Shown here piece after piece: positions 28,539-37,044 of a stretch of 64,000 nucleotides of DNA (the first letter of the stretch is position 1; each line of letters opens with the position of its first letter). The translations under genes and the position numbers were made by a program. Origin of the DNA: Streptomyces europaeiscabiei (GTDB taxonomy: Bacteria > Actinomycetota > Actinomycetes > Streptomycetales > Streptomycetaceae); contig NZ_LRTR01000276.1 in the NCBI RefSeq assembly GCF_001550375.1, positions 1-64,000 of the forward strand, given 5' to 3'. A model generated the notes under the pieces. That model saw nothing but the letters and a program-made list of their open reading frames with translations, searched no databases and was not told where the DNA came from.

Positions 28539-29825
28539 GTGGACACGATTGCCAGCCTCTTCAGCTTCATCACGACACCTGTCTCCTGGGTCATCGTCCA
28601 GTTCCACAAGGTGTACGGCGCCCTCTTCGGCGCTGACACCGGGTGGGCCTGGGGCCTGTCCATCGTGTCCTTGGTGATCCTGATCCGTATCTGCCTGATC
28701 CCGCTCTTCGTGAAGCAGATCAAGGCGACCCGGGCGATGCAGACGCTGCAGCCCGAGATGAAGAAGATCCAGGAGCGCTACAAGAACGACAAGCAGCGCC
28801 AGTCCGAAGAGATGATGAAGCTGTACAAGGAGACGGGCACCAACCCGCTCTCCTCGTGCCTTCCCATCCTGGCGCAGTCCCCGTTCTTCTTCGCGCTGTA
28901 CCACGTGCTCAACAGCATCGCGAACAACGACACCATCGGTGTCATCAACGAGAGCCTGCTGCAGAGCGCGCAGAAGGCGCACATCGTCGGTGCTCCGCTG
29001 GCCGCGAAGTTCACCGACAGTTCCGCGGACGTCGCGGCGCTCGACGCCTCGCTGGTCACGGTCCGCGTCGTCACCGCGATCATGATCGTCCTGATGTCGG
29101 CGTCGCAGTTCTACACGCAGCGTCAGCTGATGAAGAAGAACGTCGACACCACGGTGAAGACGCCGTTCATGCAGCAGCAGAAGATGCTGCTGTACGTCTT
29201 CCCGGTCATGTTCGCCGTCTTCGGCATCAACTTCCCGGTCGGTGTCCTCGTCTACTGGCTGACCACCAACGTGTGGACCATGGGCCAGCAGATGTACGTC
29301 ATCCACAACAACCCGACCCCTGGTTCCACGGCGCAGGCCGCCTACCTGGAGCGCCTCTTCAAGCACGTCACGCGGCACGGCAAGACCCGTAACCGCCGTG
29401 AGCGCGCCATCGTCAAGGCGATCGTCGCCAAGGGCCGAGACCGCAACGAGCACGAGCGCAAGTTCATCACCGGTCTGGGCAAGGAGGGCCTCGCGGCCCA
29501 GGGTGACGGCACCGTGGTCAAGAGCGAGGTCTCGACCGTCCTTACGGCCGAGGACGGTACGTCGATGCCTGGCACCCCCAAGCGTCAGCAGCCCAAGCGC
29601 CAGACCAAGGCCCAGCGTCAGTCCGGTGGGGCGAAGACCGCCGACGACGACGATGAGCCGCAGACCGAGCCCACTTCGCTGATCAAGTCCGACCAGCCGG
29701 AGGACGCCAAGCCGGCGGCTGCTGCCAAGAAGGCCGCGCCCAAGCCCGGTACCGGTGGTCGCAGCAAGGCCCAGTCCGGTCAGCGCAAGGGCCAGCAGCG
29801 CCCCAAGTCCCCGTCCAAGAAGTAA
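28539..29825 (+). CDS. yidC: Membrane protein insertase YidC
   Basis: A 428-residue Oxa1/YidC protein without the large periplasmic domain of Gram-negatives. Membrane segments lie near residues 5-25, 30-55 ([20 protein letters not shown]), 95-125, 175-200 and 215-245. The hydrophilic groove Arg is in LIRICL. A long Lys/Gln/Pro-rich basic tail (about residues 285-428) probably contacts the ribosome. The GTG at 28539 lies three bases after the yidD stop. Confidence 0.95.
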   Translation: MDTIASLFSFITTPVSWVIVQFHKVYGALFGADTGWAWGLSIVSLVILIRICLIPLFVKQIKATRAMQTLQPEMKKIQERYKNDKQRQSEEMMKLYKETGTNPLSSCLPILAQSPFFFALYHVLNSIANNDTIGVINESLLQSAQKAHIVGAPLAAKFTDSSADVAALDASLVTVRVVTAIMIVLMSASQFYTQRQLMKKNVDTTVKTPFMQQQKMLLYVFPVMFAVFGINFPVGVLVYWLTTNVWTMGQQMYVIHNNPTPGSTAQAAYLERLFKHVTRHGKTRNRRERAIVKAIVAKGRDRNEHERKFITGLGKEGLAAQGDGTVVKSEVSTVLTAEDGTSMPGTPKRQQPKRQTKAQRQSGGAKTADDDDEPQTEPTSLIKSDQPEDAKPAAAAKKAAPKPGTGGRSKAQSGQRKGQQRPKSPSKK

Positions 29826-29840
29826 GAAGGAGCTCCTCCC

Positions 29841-30353
29841 GTGACGGAAGGCACCACCTCCACCGCCTCCGAGGGTGGCGACACCCTGACCCGCCTGGAG
29901 CAGGAGGGTGAGATCGCGGCGGACTACCTGGAAGGTCTGCTGGACATCGCAGATCTCGACGGCGACATCGACATGGACGTCGAGGCCGACCGTGCCTCTG
30001 TCTCGATCATCAGCGACTCCGGCGGCCGCGATCTGAACAAGCTCGTCGGCCGGGAGGGCGAGGTGCTCGAGGCGCTCCAGGAGCTCACGCGCCTGGCTGT
30101 GCACCGGGAGACCGGTGACCGCAGCCGTCTGATGCTGGACATCGCGGGTTACCGTGCCCAGAAGCGCGCCGAGCTCTCCGAGCTGGGCGCCAAGGCGGCG
30201 GCCGAGGCCAAGAGCACCGGTGAGCCCGTGAAACTGAAGCCGATGACGCCGTTCGAGCGCAAGGTCGTCCACGACGCGGTCAAGTCCGCGGGCCTGCGCA
30301 GTGAGTCCGAGGGCGAGGAGCCGCAGCGCTTCGTCGTCGTGCTGCCCGCCTGA
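29841..30353 (+). CDS. khpB: KH/R3H RNA-binding protein Jag (KhpB)
   Basis: A 170-residue protein with a KH-like domain (ADYLEGLLDIADLDGDIDMD, IISDSGGRDLNKLVGREGEVLEALQ) and a C-terminal R3H domain (RSRLMLDIAGYRAQKRAELSE and the MTPFERKVVHDAV motif). The Jag-N domain found in Firmicutes is missing, as usual in Actinobacteria. It binds RNA and is linked to cell-envelope control in other bacteria. It lies 15 bases after yidC in the same operon. Confidence 0.93.
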   Translation: MTEGTTSTASEGGDTLTRLEQEGEIAADYLEGLLDIADLDGDIDMDVEADRASVSIISDSGGRDLNKLVGREGEVLEALQELTRLAVHRETGDRSRLMLDIAGYRAQKRAELSELGAKAAAEAKSTGEPVKLKPMTPFERKVVHDAVKSAGLRSESEGEEPQRFVVVLPA

Positions 30354-30469
30354 TTCGGTACGTACGCTTCTCCGGCCCCGTCTGCCCGCAGGCGGGGCCG
30401 AAACTTTGTCAGCCTGTTGTTCTGGTGTCAGCGCCGAGTGCGCTCTTGCGGTACGGAAGGACGGTTCCC

Positions 30470-31186
30470 GTGACGGAGTCAGCGGAGCTCCCCCCTGCGC
30501 CCGAGCAGGCGCGCGACGTATTCGGTGATCGCTACGCGGATGCGGTCCGGTACGCCGAACTCCTGGCTGAGGCGGGAGTGCAGCGCGGGCTCATCGGCCC
30601 GCGGGAGGTACCCCGCCTGTGGGAGAGGCACCTGCTGAACTGCGCGGTGCTCTCGGAGGTCGTGCCCGAGGGGGTGACGGTGTGCGATGTCGGCTCCGGG
30701 GCCGGACTGCCCGGCATTCCGCTGGCCCTCGTCCGGGAGGACCTGAAGATCACGCTGCTGGAGCCACTTCTGCGGCGCACGAACTTCCTGGCCGAGGTCG
30801 TCGAGCTTTTGGGCCTCGATCATGTGACCGTCATCCGAGGCCGAGCCGAGGAGGTCCTCGGGACCTTGCAGCCCGTCCACGTGGTGACGGCTCGGGCCGT
30901 GGCCCCACTGGACCGATTGGCCGCATGGGGCATCCCTCTGCTGCGTCCGTACGGGGAGATGCTGGCACTCAAGGGCGACACCGCGGAGGAGGAGCTGAAG
31001 AGTGCTGCCTCGGCCCTGAGTAAGCTCGGCGCGGTGGAGACCTCGGTCCTCCACGTCGGCGAGGGCGTGGTCGATCCACTGTCCACCGTGGTCCGCGTGG
31101 AGGTCGGGGAGAGCCCGGGAGGTGTGCGCTTCGCCGCGAAACGGGCCAAGGCGGCCCGGGCGGGGCGAGCACGTCGACGCCGCTAG
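30470..31186 (+). CDS. rsmG: 16S rRNA (guanine-N7)-methyltransferase G
   Basis: A 238-residue SAM-dependent methyltransferase that modifies G527 of 16S rRNA; loss gives low-level streptomycin resistance and antibiotic overproduction in Streptomyces. Motifs: CDVGSGAGLPGIPLAL (SAM site), LLEPLLRRTNFLAEVV, VTARAVAPLDRLA. The GTG at 30470 is chosen from the typical start MTESAELPPAPEQARDVFG and the GGAAGGA upstream; the open frame from 30425 adds 15 unlikely residues. Confidence 0.95.
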   Translation: MTESAELPPAPEQARDVFGDRYADAVRYAELLAEAGVQRGLIGPREVPRLWERHLLNCAVLSEVVPEGVTVCDVGSGAGLPGIPLALVREDLKITLLEPLLRRTNFLAEVVELLGLDHVTVIRGRAEEVLGTLQPVHVVTARAVAPLDRLAAWGIPLLRPYGEMLALKGDTAEEELKSAASALSKLGAVETSVLHVGEGVVDPLSTVVRVEVGESPGGVRFAAKRAKAARAGRARRRR

Positions 31187-31302
31187 GCATTGATCTGGAC
31201 GTTCACTGATCCGTCCTGACGACGAGTCGTACTCCACACAAGCTTCCAAACCTATGCATCTCGGAGTGTCGCGCGAGCTTGGTCTGTGTCGCTGGGCATC
31301 GT

Positions 31303-31316
31303 GTTTCACGTGAAAC
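31303..31316. promoter_or_regulatory. parS site upstream of parA
   Basis: Exact GTTTCACGTGAAAC in the rsmG-parA intergenic region, about 6.5 kb right of oriC. Confidence 0.93.
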
Positions 31317-31411
31317 GTCGCTCACTGCTACACGGCATTATCAGCCGTGGCCGCGCCGCGGCCGAACCGCGCGACCGGAAGCCTCTCGGGTCACTCGGAG
31401 AGGTAACGGAG

Positions 31412-31438
31412 TTTTCCACAGAGGTGGAATTCTCCACA
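31412..31438. promoter_or_regulatory. Two DnaA-box-like sites before parA
   Basis: TTTTCCACA at 31412-31420 and TTCTCCACA at 31430-31438 in the same orientation, 85-110 bases before the parA start. TTCTCCACA also occurs inside oriC. The rest of the 336-base gap (31187-31522) holds a parS site and presumably the parAB promoters. Confidence 0.45.
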
Positions 31439-31522
31439 GAAGACCAGGCCTCACTGGTTCACGACCCCGAAGGCATGGGAGGCTCTGTTCATTGCGAGCC
31501 TGAAGTCGAGGAGAGTGAATCC

Positions 31523-32548
31523 TTGCGGTCCGACGCCAACATCGCGGGACCGATGACCGATCCGGTCCCCGGTCCCCGTACCGAGTCGATGGGGGAGGAT
31601 GTTTCACGTGAAACACCACCCCCGATGGACGACACTCCCATCGGTCGTGCCGCCCAGCTGGCGGTAGAGGCTCTGGGCCGCGCCGGCGAGGGCCTGCCTC
31701 GGCCTGAGCAGACCAGAGTCATGGTGGTCGCCAACCAGAAGGGCGGTGTCGGCAAGACCACGACGACGGTCAACCTCGCTGCTTCGCTGGCTCTGCACGG
31801 CGCCCGTGTCCTGGTGATCGATCTCGACCCCCAGGGCAACGCGTCCACCGCGTTGGGGATCGATCATCACGCCGAGGTGCCGTCCATCTACGACGTGTTG
31901 ATCGACAGCAAGCCGTTGGCGGAAGTCGTCCAGCCCGTTCTTGATGTAGAGGGTCTCTTCTGCGCGCCCGCCACGATCGATCTCGCTGGTGCCGAGATCG
32001 AGCTGGTGTCCCTGGTGGCACGAGAGAGCCGACTGCAGCGAGCGATTCAGGCGTATGAGCAGCCCCTGGACTACATCCTCATCGACTGCCCGCCCTCGCT
32101 CGGCCTGCTGACGGTGAACGCGCTGGTCGCCGGCCAGGAAGTTCTCATTCCGATCCAGTGCGAGTACTACGCGCTGGAGGGCCTCGGCCAGCTGCTCCGC
32201 AATGTCGACCTGGTTCGAGGGCACCTCAACCCCGTCCTTCATGTGTCGACCATCCTGCTCACCATGTACGACGGCCGGACGCGCCTGGCGTCCCAGGTCG
32301 CCGACGAGGTGCGTACCCACTTCGGCGAGGAGGTGCTACGGACGAGCATTCCCCGCTCGGTCCGTATCTCAGAGGCGCCGAGCTATGGGCAGACGGTGCT
32401 GACCTACGATCCAGGATCGAGTGGTGCCCTCTCCTACCTTGAGGCGGCACGAGAAGTCGCACTGAGGGGCGTGGGCATGGGGTACGACCCGACGCACGCC
32501 CATATCGGTGCTCAGAACAATCCGAGTGTGGTGGAGGGGATCCAGTGA
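31523..32548 (+). CDS. parA: Chromosome partitioning ATPase ParA
   Basis: A ParA/Soj-type ATPase, 341 residues from the TTG at 31523. The deviant Walker A KGGVGKTTTTVNLAASLA, DPQGNAST, and the Walker B-type LIDCPPSLGLLTVNAL are intact. It moves and organises ParB-bound origins, and in Streptomyces works at the hyphal tip and during sporulation. The start is uncertain: the TTG has GGAGAG at good spacing, whereas the ATG codons at 31553 and 31625 lack ribosome sites and the frame stays open to 31286. A parS site (31601) lies in its coding sequence. Overlaps parB by four bases. Confidence 0.95.
   Translation: MRSDANIAGPMTDPVPGPRTESMGEDVSRETPPPMDDTPIGRAAQLAVEALGRAGEGLPRPEQTRVMVVANQKGGVGKTTTTVNLAASLALHGARVLVIDLDPQGNASTALGIDHHAEVPSIYDVLIDSKPLAEVVQPVLDVEGLFCAPATIDLAGAEIELVSLVARESRLQRAIQAYEQPLDYILIDCPPSLGLLTVNALVAGQEVLIPIQCEYYALEGLGQLLRNVDLVRGHLNPVLHVSTILLTMYDGRTRLASQVADEVRTHFGEEVLRTSIPRSVRISEAPSYGQTVLTYDPGSSGALSYLEAAREVALRGVGMGYDPTHAHIGAQNNPSVVEGIQ
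31601..31614. promoter_or_regulatory. parS site inside parA
   Basis: Exact 14-mer within the N-terminal coding region of parA, read there as V-S-R-E-T. Confidence 0.93.
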
Positions 32549-33642
32549 GTGATCGACGGAGGGGGTTGGGCCGTGGTCTTGCCGCACTGATCCCAGCGGC
32601 CGCGACAGGAGAGAAGGAATCGCCAGCAGCGGGAGCAACCGCATCCACACCGCCGGCGGTGCCATCTGTCTTCACCCCCGAGCGTGGGCTGGCAGCCTCG
32701 AAGGTGGCCACTCTCCCGCCTGTTTCACGTGAAACAGAGGAGCTGCCGCCGGATGGCGCGGCGGAACTGCCCGGAGCGCCTATCGGTGCCTTTTTCGCCG
32801 AGCTGCCTCTCGACTCCATCTCCCGGAACCCACGCCAGCCGCGTGAGGTGTTCGACGATGACCTTCTTCAGGAACTCGTCACCTCCATCAAGGAGGTCGG
32901 TCTTCTCCAGCCCATCGTCGTACGGCAGGTGGGTCCGGCCCGCTACGAGCTCATCATGGGTGAGCGGCGTTGGCGAGCCTGCCGTGAGGCCGGTCTGGAG
33001 GCAATTCCGGCGATCGTCCGGGCCACGGACGACGAGAAGCTTCTTCTGGACGCGCTTCTGGAGAACCTGCACCGTGCCCAGCTGAACCCGCTGGAAGAGG
33101 CGTTTGCCTATGATCAGTTGCTCAAGGACTTCAACTGCACGCACGACCAGCTGGCGGACCGTATTGGCCGGTCCCGCCCGCAGGTCTCCAACACGCTGCG
33201 CCTGCTGAAGCTTTCGGTGGCGGTCCAGCGGCGTGTGGCCGCCGGTGTTCTCTCGGCCGGGCACGCTCGGGCGCTGCTCTCCGTCGAGGACTCCGAGGAG
33301 CAGGACAAGCTGGCTCACCGGATCGTGGCCGAGGGGCTCTCGGTCCGAGCCGTCGAAGAGATCGTCACCCTCATGGGATCGCATCCGCAGGCTTCTGCGC
33401 GGTCCAGGGGCCCACGCGCCGGCTCCGTACCTTCCCCCGCGCTGGGCGAACTCGCGACCCGTCTCTCGGATCGCTTCGAGACGCGGGTGAAGATCGATCT
33501 GGGCCAGAAGAAGGGCAAGATCACTGTGGAGTTCGCGTCCACGGAGGACCTTGAGCGGATTCTGAGCACGCTCGCTCCGGGCGAGAAGCTCGCTCTCCAG
33601 AAGAGCCTTCTGGACGACGACTCGGAGGACACGGAGGTCTGA
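32545..33642 (+). CDS. parB: Chromosome partitioning protein ParB
   Basis: A 365-residue ParB. After an N-terminal ParA-interaction motif (RRRGLGRGLAALIP) and a linker comes the CTPase/parS-binding domain: NPRQPREVFDDDLLQELV, GERRWRACREAG, LLENLHRAQLNPLEEA, and the helix-turn-helix DQLADRIGRSRPQVSNTLRLL; the C-terminal dimerisation domain follows (GKITVEFASTEDLERIL). ParB loads at parS and spreads as a CTP-dependent sliding clamp. The GTG start overlaps the parA stop (GTGA). It carries a parS site in its own coding sequence at 32722. Confidence 0.97.
   Translation: MSDRRRGLGRGLAALIPAAATGEKESPAAGATASTPPAVPSVFTPERGLAASKVATLPPVSRETEELPPDGAAELPGAPIGAFFAELPLDSISRNPRQPREVFDDDLLQELVTSIKEVGLLQPIVVRQVGPARYELIMGERRWRACREAGLEAIPAIVRATDDEKLLLDALLENLHRAQLNPLEEAFAYDQLLKDFNCTHDQLADRIGRSRPQVSNTLRLLKLSVAVQRRVAAGVLSAGHARALLSVEDSEEQDKLAHRIVAEGLSVRAVEEIVTLMGSHPQASARSRGPRAGSVPSPALGELATRLSDRFETRVKIDLGQKKGKITVEFASTEDLERILSTLAPGEKLALQKSLLDDDSEDTEV
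32722..32735. promoter_or_regulatory. parS site inside parB
   Basis: Exact 14-mer in the linker-coding part of parB, read as V-S-R-E-T. Confidence 0.93.
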
Positions 33643-33683
33643 GCGGTCGAATGGAAGGACGGCCTTCGGCCCGTCGACCGCCT

Positions 33684-33723
33684 GAGCGGGCTGTGACCGA
33701 TGTATACCGGACACAGCCCGCTC
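33684..33723 (+). terminator. Hairpin terminator of parAB
   Basis: Arms 33684-33695 and 33712-33723 (12 bp, gagcgggctgtg) with a 16-base loop, followed by TTTGC; 41 bases after the parB stop. Confidence 0.7.
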
Positions 33724-33818
33724 TTTGCTTCGAGGCGGTATCTAGGCAATCGCATCGTGGATACGATGCGTTCGGGTGGCGCATCGACCTGGCGGGTCTT
33801 CTTGGGAGAGGCGGGGCC

Positions 33819-34076
33819 ATGCGAACCGTGAGCCGTTCCGGACTGGTGACCGCAGGCCTGGGACTGGGTGCGGTCGGCGGATTCATCGGCAGTCTGATCA
33901 GGGAGCGGAGCGCTCTGACAGCCGCTCGCGATGCTGCGGGCGAAGGAAGCGAGGAACAGCCTTCATGGGGCGTCGGCTCGTACCGCTCACGCTGGACAAC
34001 CTTCAGGACCTTCCCAAGCGCTGCCGGTCGTGTGTCTTCTGGGAGTTGGACCCAGTCAGCGGCGAGGCCGCGCTGA
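33819..34076 (+). CDS. Possible small membrane protein overlapping the next gene
   Basis: The ATG at 33819 has a good ribosome site (GAGAGGCGGGG) and opens an 85-residue frame beginning MRTVSRSGLVTAGLGLGAVG, then GFIGSLIRERSALTAARDAA, a plausible short membrane segment with a charged follow-on. The last 37 codons overlap the GNAT gene in another frame and look like shadow sequence (Ser/Arg/Trp-rich), so only the first half reads like protein. It may be a real leader or coupling peptide for the GNAT gene or a chance frame. Confidence 0.4.
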   Translation: MRTVSRSGLVTAGLGLGAVGGFIGSLIRERSALTAARDAAGEGSEEQPSWGVGSYRSRWTTFRTFPSAAGRVSSGSWTQSAARPR

Positions 34077-34582
34077 AAGCAGGTACTCCAGCTCTGGAGA
34101 AGGAGGCGTGGATCTCCGCCGTCCTGCTGGACTGGGGGTCCTGCGGCCGGGTTGCCTACGTGGACGAGGTACCGGTGGGCTTCGTGCTGTACGCGCCTCC
34201 GGCCTATGTGCCCCGCGCCATGGCGTTCCCCACGAGTCCGGTGTCTCCCGACGCGGTTCAGTTGATGACCGCCTTCATCATGCAGGGCTACCAAAGCCAG
34301 GGGCTCGGCCGTGTGATGGTCCAGACGGTTGCCAAGGATCTGCTGCGGAGGGGCTTCAAGGCGATCGAGGCTTTCGGGGACGCTCGTTGGAAGGATCCGG
34401 CGTGTGTTCTCCCCGCCGACCATCTGACGGCCGTGGGCTTCAAGACGGTCCGCCCTCATCCCACTTATCCCCGGCTGCGGTTGGAGCTGCGGACGACGCT
34501 CTCCTGGAAGGAGGACGTCGAGCTGGCACTGGACCGGCTTCTGGGAGCTGTGCAGAAGGAGCCGGCGTTGCGGCCGCTCTAA
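33965..34582 (+). CDS. GNAT family N-acetyltransferase
   Basis: A 205-residue protein of the GCN5-related acetyltransferase fold. The acetyl-CoA loop is GYQSQGLGRVMVQTVAKDL, preceded by strand VPVGFVLYAPP. The N-terminus MGRRLVPLTLDNLQDLPKRC and the block CRSCVFWELDP suggest a lineage-specific substrate pocket with paired cysteines. The ATG at 33965 has GAGGAA upstream. It occupies the place between parB and the thioredoxin genes where mycobacteria carry cwlM and a neighbouring gene. The substrate is unknown. A terminator plus a parS site follow. Confidence 0.88.
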   Translation: MGRRLVPLTLDNLQDLPKRCRSCVFWELDPVSGEAALKAGTPALEKEAWISAVLLDWGSCGRVAYVDEVPVGFVLYAPPAYVPRAMAFPTSPVSPDAVQLMTAFIMQGYQSQGLGRVMVQTVAKDLLRRGFKAIEAFGDARWKDPACVLPADHLTAVGFKTVRPHPTYPRLRLELRTTLSWKEDVELALDRLLGAVQKEPALRPL

Positions 34583-34584
34583 AG

Positions 34585-34618
34585 CGAAGGGGCCAACCCG
34601 TTCGGGTTGGCCCCTTCG
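34585..34618. terminator. Bidirectional terminator between the GNAT gene and trxA
   Basis: Arms 34585-34600 and 34603-34618 are exact reverse complements (core ggggccaacccg). It serves two convergent genes and ends one base before a parS site. Confidence 0.85.
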
Positions 34619-34619
34619 T

Positions 34620-34633
34620 GTTTCACGTGAAAC
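34620..34633. promoter_or_regulatory. parS site between a terminator and trxA
   Basis: Exact 14-mer, one base after the terminator hairpin and one base before the trxA stop codon (34635-34637). Confidence 0.93.
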
Positions 34634-34634
34634 A

Positions 34635-34967
34635 TCACTCGGCGATGAAGTCCTCGAGGTCACGCACGATCGCTGCCTTGGGCTTGGCACCGACGATGGT
34701 CTTGGCGACCTCGCCCCCCTGGTAGACGTTCAGCGTCGGGATGGACATGACGCCGTACTTGGCAGCCGTGGCCGGGTTCTCGTCGATGTTGAGCTTGACG
34801 ATCTCGATCTTGTCGCCGTATTCGTTGGCGATCGCTTCGAGGGACGGCGCGATCTGGCGGCACGGACCGCACCAGGCGGCCCAGAAGTCCACCAGGACGG
34901 GCTTGTCGTTCTTGAGGACGTCCTGCTCGAAGGAGTCGTCGGTCACGTTCTTGAGAGTGCCGGCCAC
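34635..34967 (-). CDS. trxA: Thioredoxin
   Basis: A 110-residue thioredoxin with the active site WCGPC in VDFWAAWCGPCRQIAP, followed by VKLNIDENPATAAKYGVMSIPTLNVY including the cis-Pro. It reduces protein disulfides in the cytoplasm. The GTG at 34967 is preceded by AGGAG. It lies 41 bases downstream of trxB and should be read from the trxB SigR promoter. Confidence 0.97.
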   Translation of the reverse strand: MAGTLKNVTDDSFEQDVLKNDKPVLVDFWAAWCGPCRQIAPSLEAIANEYGDKIEIVKLNIDENPATAAKYGVMSIPTLNVYQGGEVAKTIVGAKPKAAIVRDLEDFIAE

Positions 34968-35008
34968 TGAGGGCTCCTAACTGGTTGGTGCGGTGGGGCG
35001 GACGGAGG

Positions 35009-35980
35009 TCAGACGGCGGTCTTCTCGGGCTCGGCGACCTGGTCGCCGTCTGCGAGGGCGGCGAGGTAGCGCTCGGCGTCCAGGGCGGCGGAGCAGCCGG
35101 TTCCGGCCGCGGTGATCGCCTGGCGGTACGTGTGGTCGACGACGTCACCGGCGCCGAAGACACCGGTCAGGTTCGTCCGGGTCGACGGGGAGACCACCTT
35201 CAGGTAGCCCTCGTCGTCCAGGTCGAGCTGGCCCTTGAAGAGTTCCGTGCGCGGGTCGTGGCCGATCGCGATGAAGAGACCTGTCGCCGGCAGCTCGGAG
35301 GTCTCGCCCGTCTTGAGGTTGCGCAGCTTCAGTCCGGCGAGCTTCTGGTCGCCCTGGATCTCGGCGACCTCGCTGTCCCACACGAAGGAGATCTTCGGGT
35401 CGGCGAACGCGCGGTCCTGCATCGCCTTGGAAGCACGCAGCGTGTCCCGGCGGTGGACGATGGTCACGGACTTGGCGAACCGCGAGAGGAAGGTCGCCTC
35501 CTCCATCGCCGTGTCCCCGCCGCCGATCACGGCGATGTCCTGGTCCTTGAAGAAGAACCCGTCACAGGTGGCACACCAGGAAACACCTCGGCCGGAGAGA
35601 GCATCCTCGTTGGGCAGCCCGAGCTTGCGGTGCTGGGAGCCCGTGGTGACGATGACGGCCTTGGCGCGGTGCACCGTGCCTGCGGTGTCCGTGACGGTCT
35701 TGATCTCGCCGCTCAGGTCGACGGCGACGATGTCGTCCGGGATGAGCTCGGCACCGAAGCGTTCGGCCTGCGCCCGCATGTTGTCCATCAGGTCGGGACC
35801 CATGATGCCGTCCCGGAAGCCGGGGAAGTTCTCCACCTCGGTGGTGTTCATCAGCGCGCCGCCTGCGGTGACGGCGCCCTCGAACACCAGCGGCTTCAGC
35901 GACGCGCGCGCGGTGTAGAGCGCCGCCGTGTAGCCGGCGGGCCCGGAGCCGATGATGATCACGTTTCGGACGTCGCTCAC
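35009..35980 (-). CDS. trxB: Thioredoxin reductase
   Basis: A 323-residue low-molecular-weight flavoenzyme that passes electrons from NADPH to thioredoxin. FAD site [17 protein letters not shown]; redox pair CATC in [17 protein letters not shown] site [12 protein letters not shown]; second FAD motif [20 protein letters not shown]. The start is the GTG at 35980, just before the FAD motif. It is followed by trxA; a SigR promoter lies about 75 bases upstream, as known for the trxBA operon of S. coelicolor. Confidence 0.97.
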   Translation of the reverse strand: MSDVRNVIIIGSGPAGYTAALYTARASLKPLVFEGAVTAGGALMNTTEVENFPGFRDGIMGPDLMDNMRAQAERFGAELIPDDIVAVDLSGEIKTVTDTAGTVHRAKAVIVTTGSQHRKLGLPNEDALSGRGVSWCATCDGFFFKDQDIAVIGGGDTAMEEATFLSRFAKSVTIVHRRDTLRASKAMQDRAFADPKISFVWDSEVAEIQGDQKLAGLKLRNLKTGETSELPATGLFIAIGHDPRTELFKGQLDLDDEGYLKVVSPSTRTNLTGVFGAGDVVDHTYRQAITAAGTGCSAALDAERYLAALADGDQVAEPEKTAV

Positions 35981-36054
35981 GGCTTGATTCCTCGTCTCTG
36001 GAGACTGCTGGTGTACTGCCGGTGGGAGCTGCTCTCGGAACTCTCACCCCACCC

Positions 36055-36080
36055 AACGGATCCTAAGGGGCGCGCATTCC
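36055..36080 (-). promoter_or_regulatory. SigR (disulfide-stress) promoter of trxBA
   Basis: On the minus strand GGAAT (36080-36076), exactly 18 bases, then GTT (36057-36055). This is the exact consensus GGAAT-N18-GTT of Streptomyces SigR promoters, correctly placed before trxB. Confidence 0.88.
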
Positions 36081-36153
36081 CGGTGTGTCCGGGCACACGG
36101 AGACAAGGCACCGCGCAGGGATGCCAGGGATGGTGCAACGCGAGCGACAGCCC

Positions 36154-37044
36154 TCAGGGGCGGGCGTAGGACTGCTTCAGGAGGATGTCACCGGCCGGCT
36201 CCGAAGCCTTGTCCAAGCAGGAGGCGTCGACGACATAAGCGGTGACGCGCGAGTCGTCGGAACGGTCGGGCAGCAGCACGAGATACGCGTCAGCTCCCCG
36301 ATAGGTACCAGGCTCGGAAGTGATCGCGCCCGTGACATCGCCGATGCCTTTCGCGATACAGACGGGCACATCGGCCTTGAAGACCGTGTTCCTGCTCTTG
36401 TCCGGGGACGCGGCAGTCCCGAAGGGATCCCTTCCGGGCGAGCTCTGGGTCTCGGCATCGTCCAGGATGGCTTCGACCCGCTTCTCCAGCCTGACGCCGG
36501 AGAAGGCCGCTGCCGGGTCCTTGTTCGTAGGACCGTCCCCCTCACCGATCGACTGGACGAGGACCGCGCCGAAGCCCAGGGCTGCGATCGCGAAGGCGGC
36601 ACCGATGACTGTCGTGCGACTGTTGGGGCGCCGCCGACCCGTGCGGCCCGGGCCGGTGGACGCGCGTGGACGGCCGGCAGGACGACCCGCCACAGGCGAT
36701 GTTTCACGTGAAACATCCGCGGCATCCTCGCTGCCCGCCGCAGGGGAGGCGACGGCAGGTTCCTCGGCGGTCTCGTGCTCGGGTGCCGTGGCGTTCAGAA
36801 GGGCTTCGGCTGCCAGCGCGGCATCGATCCGTCCCGCCACATCGTCGGGCATACGAGCAGGTCCCGGCAGGGTGCCCAGGAGACCGCGGATCTCCTCCAG
36901 CGAGGCGTACACGTCGGCGCAGAGCGGGCACTCGTCCAGATGCTGTCGGACATCAGTAGTACGGGAGGGAGGGAGTAGACCTTCACTGAGGTCGGAGATC
37001 TCCGCGACTTCCGGGTGTCCGGCCGTGTCGGTCGTGGATGTCAC
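36154..37044 (-). CDS. Zinc-binding anti-sigma factor partner of SigM
   Basis: A 296-residue membrane protein. The N-terminus carries the ZAS-type motif His35-x3-Cys39-x2-Cys42 (HLDECPLC), the zinc-binding anti-sigma domain that holds an ECF sigma factor. A Pro/Ala-rich linker leads to one membrane helix (about residues 143-165, VIGAAFAIAALGFGAVLV) and an extracellular domain of about 130 residues with two cysteines. The GTG at 37044 overlaps the sigM stop (GTGA). A parS site at 36701 lies in the linker-coding part. The order matches sigM-rsmA (Rv3911-Rv3912) in M. tuberculosis. Confidence 0.9.
   Translation of the reverse strand: MTSTTDTAGHPEVAEISDLSEGLLPPSRTTDVRQHLDECPLCADVYASLEEIRGLLGTLPGPARMPDDVAGRIDAALAAEALLNATAPEHETAEEPAVASPAAGSEDAADVSRETSPVAGRPAGRPRASTGPGRTGRRRPNSRTTVIGAAFAIAALGFGAVLVQSIGEGDGPTNKDPAAAFSGVRLEKRVEAILDDAETQSSPGRDPFGTAASPDKSRNTVFKADVPVCIAKGIGDVTGAITSEPGTYRGADAYLVLLPDRSDDSRVTAYVVDASCLDKASEPAGDILLKQSYARP
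36701..36714. promoter_or_regulatory. parS site inside the anti-sigma gene
   Basis: Exact 14-mer in a linker-coding part of a minus-strand gene, read as V-S-R-E-T. Confidence 0.93.
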
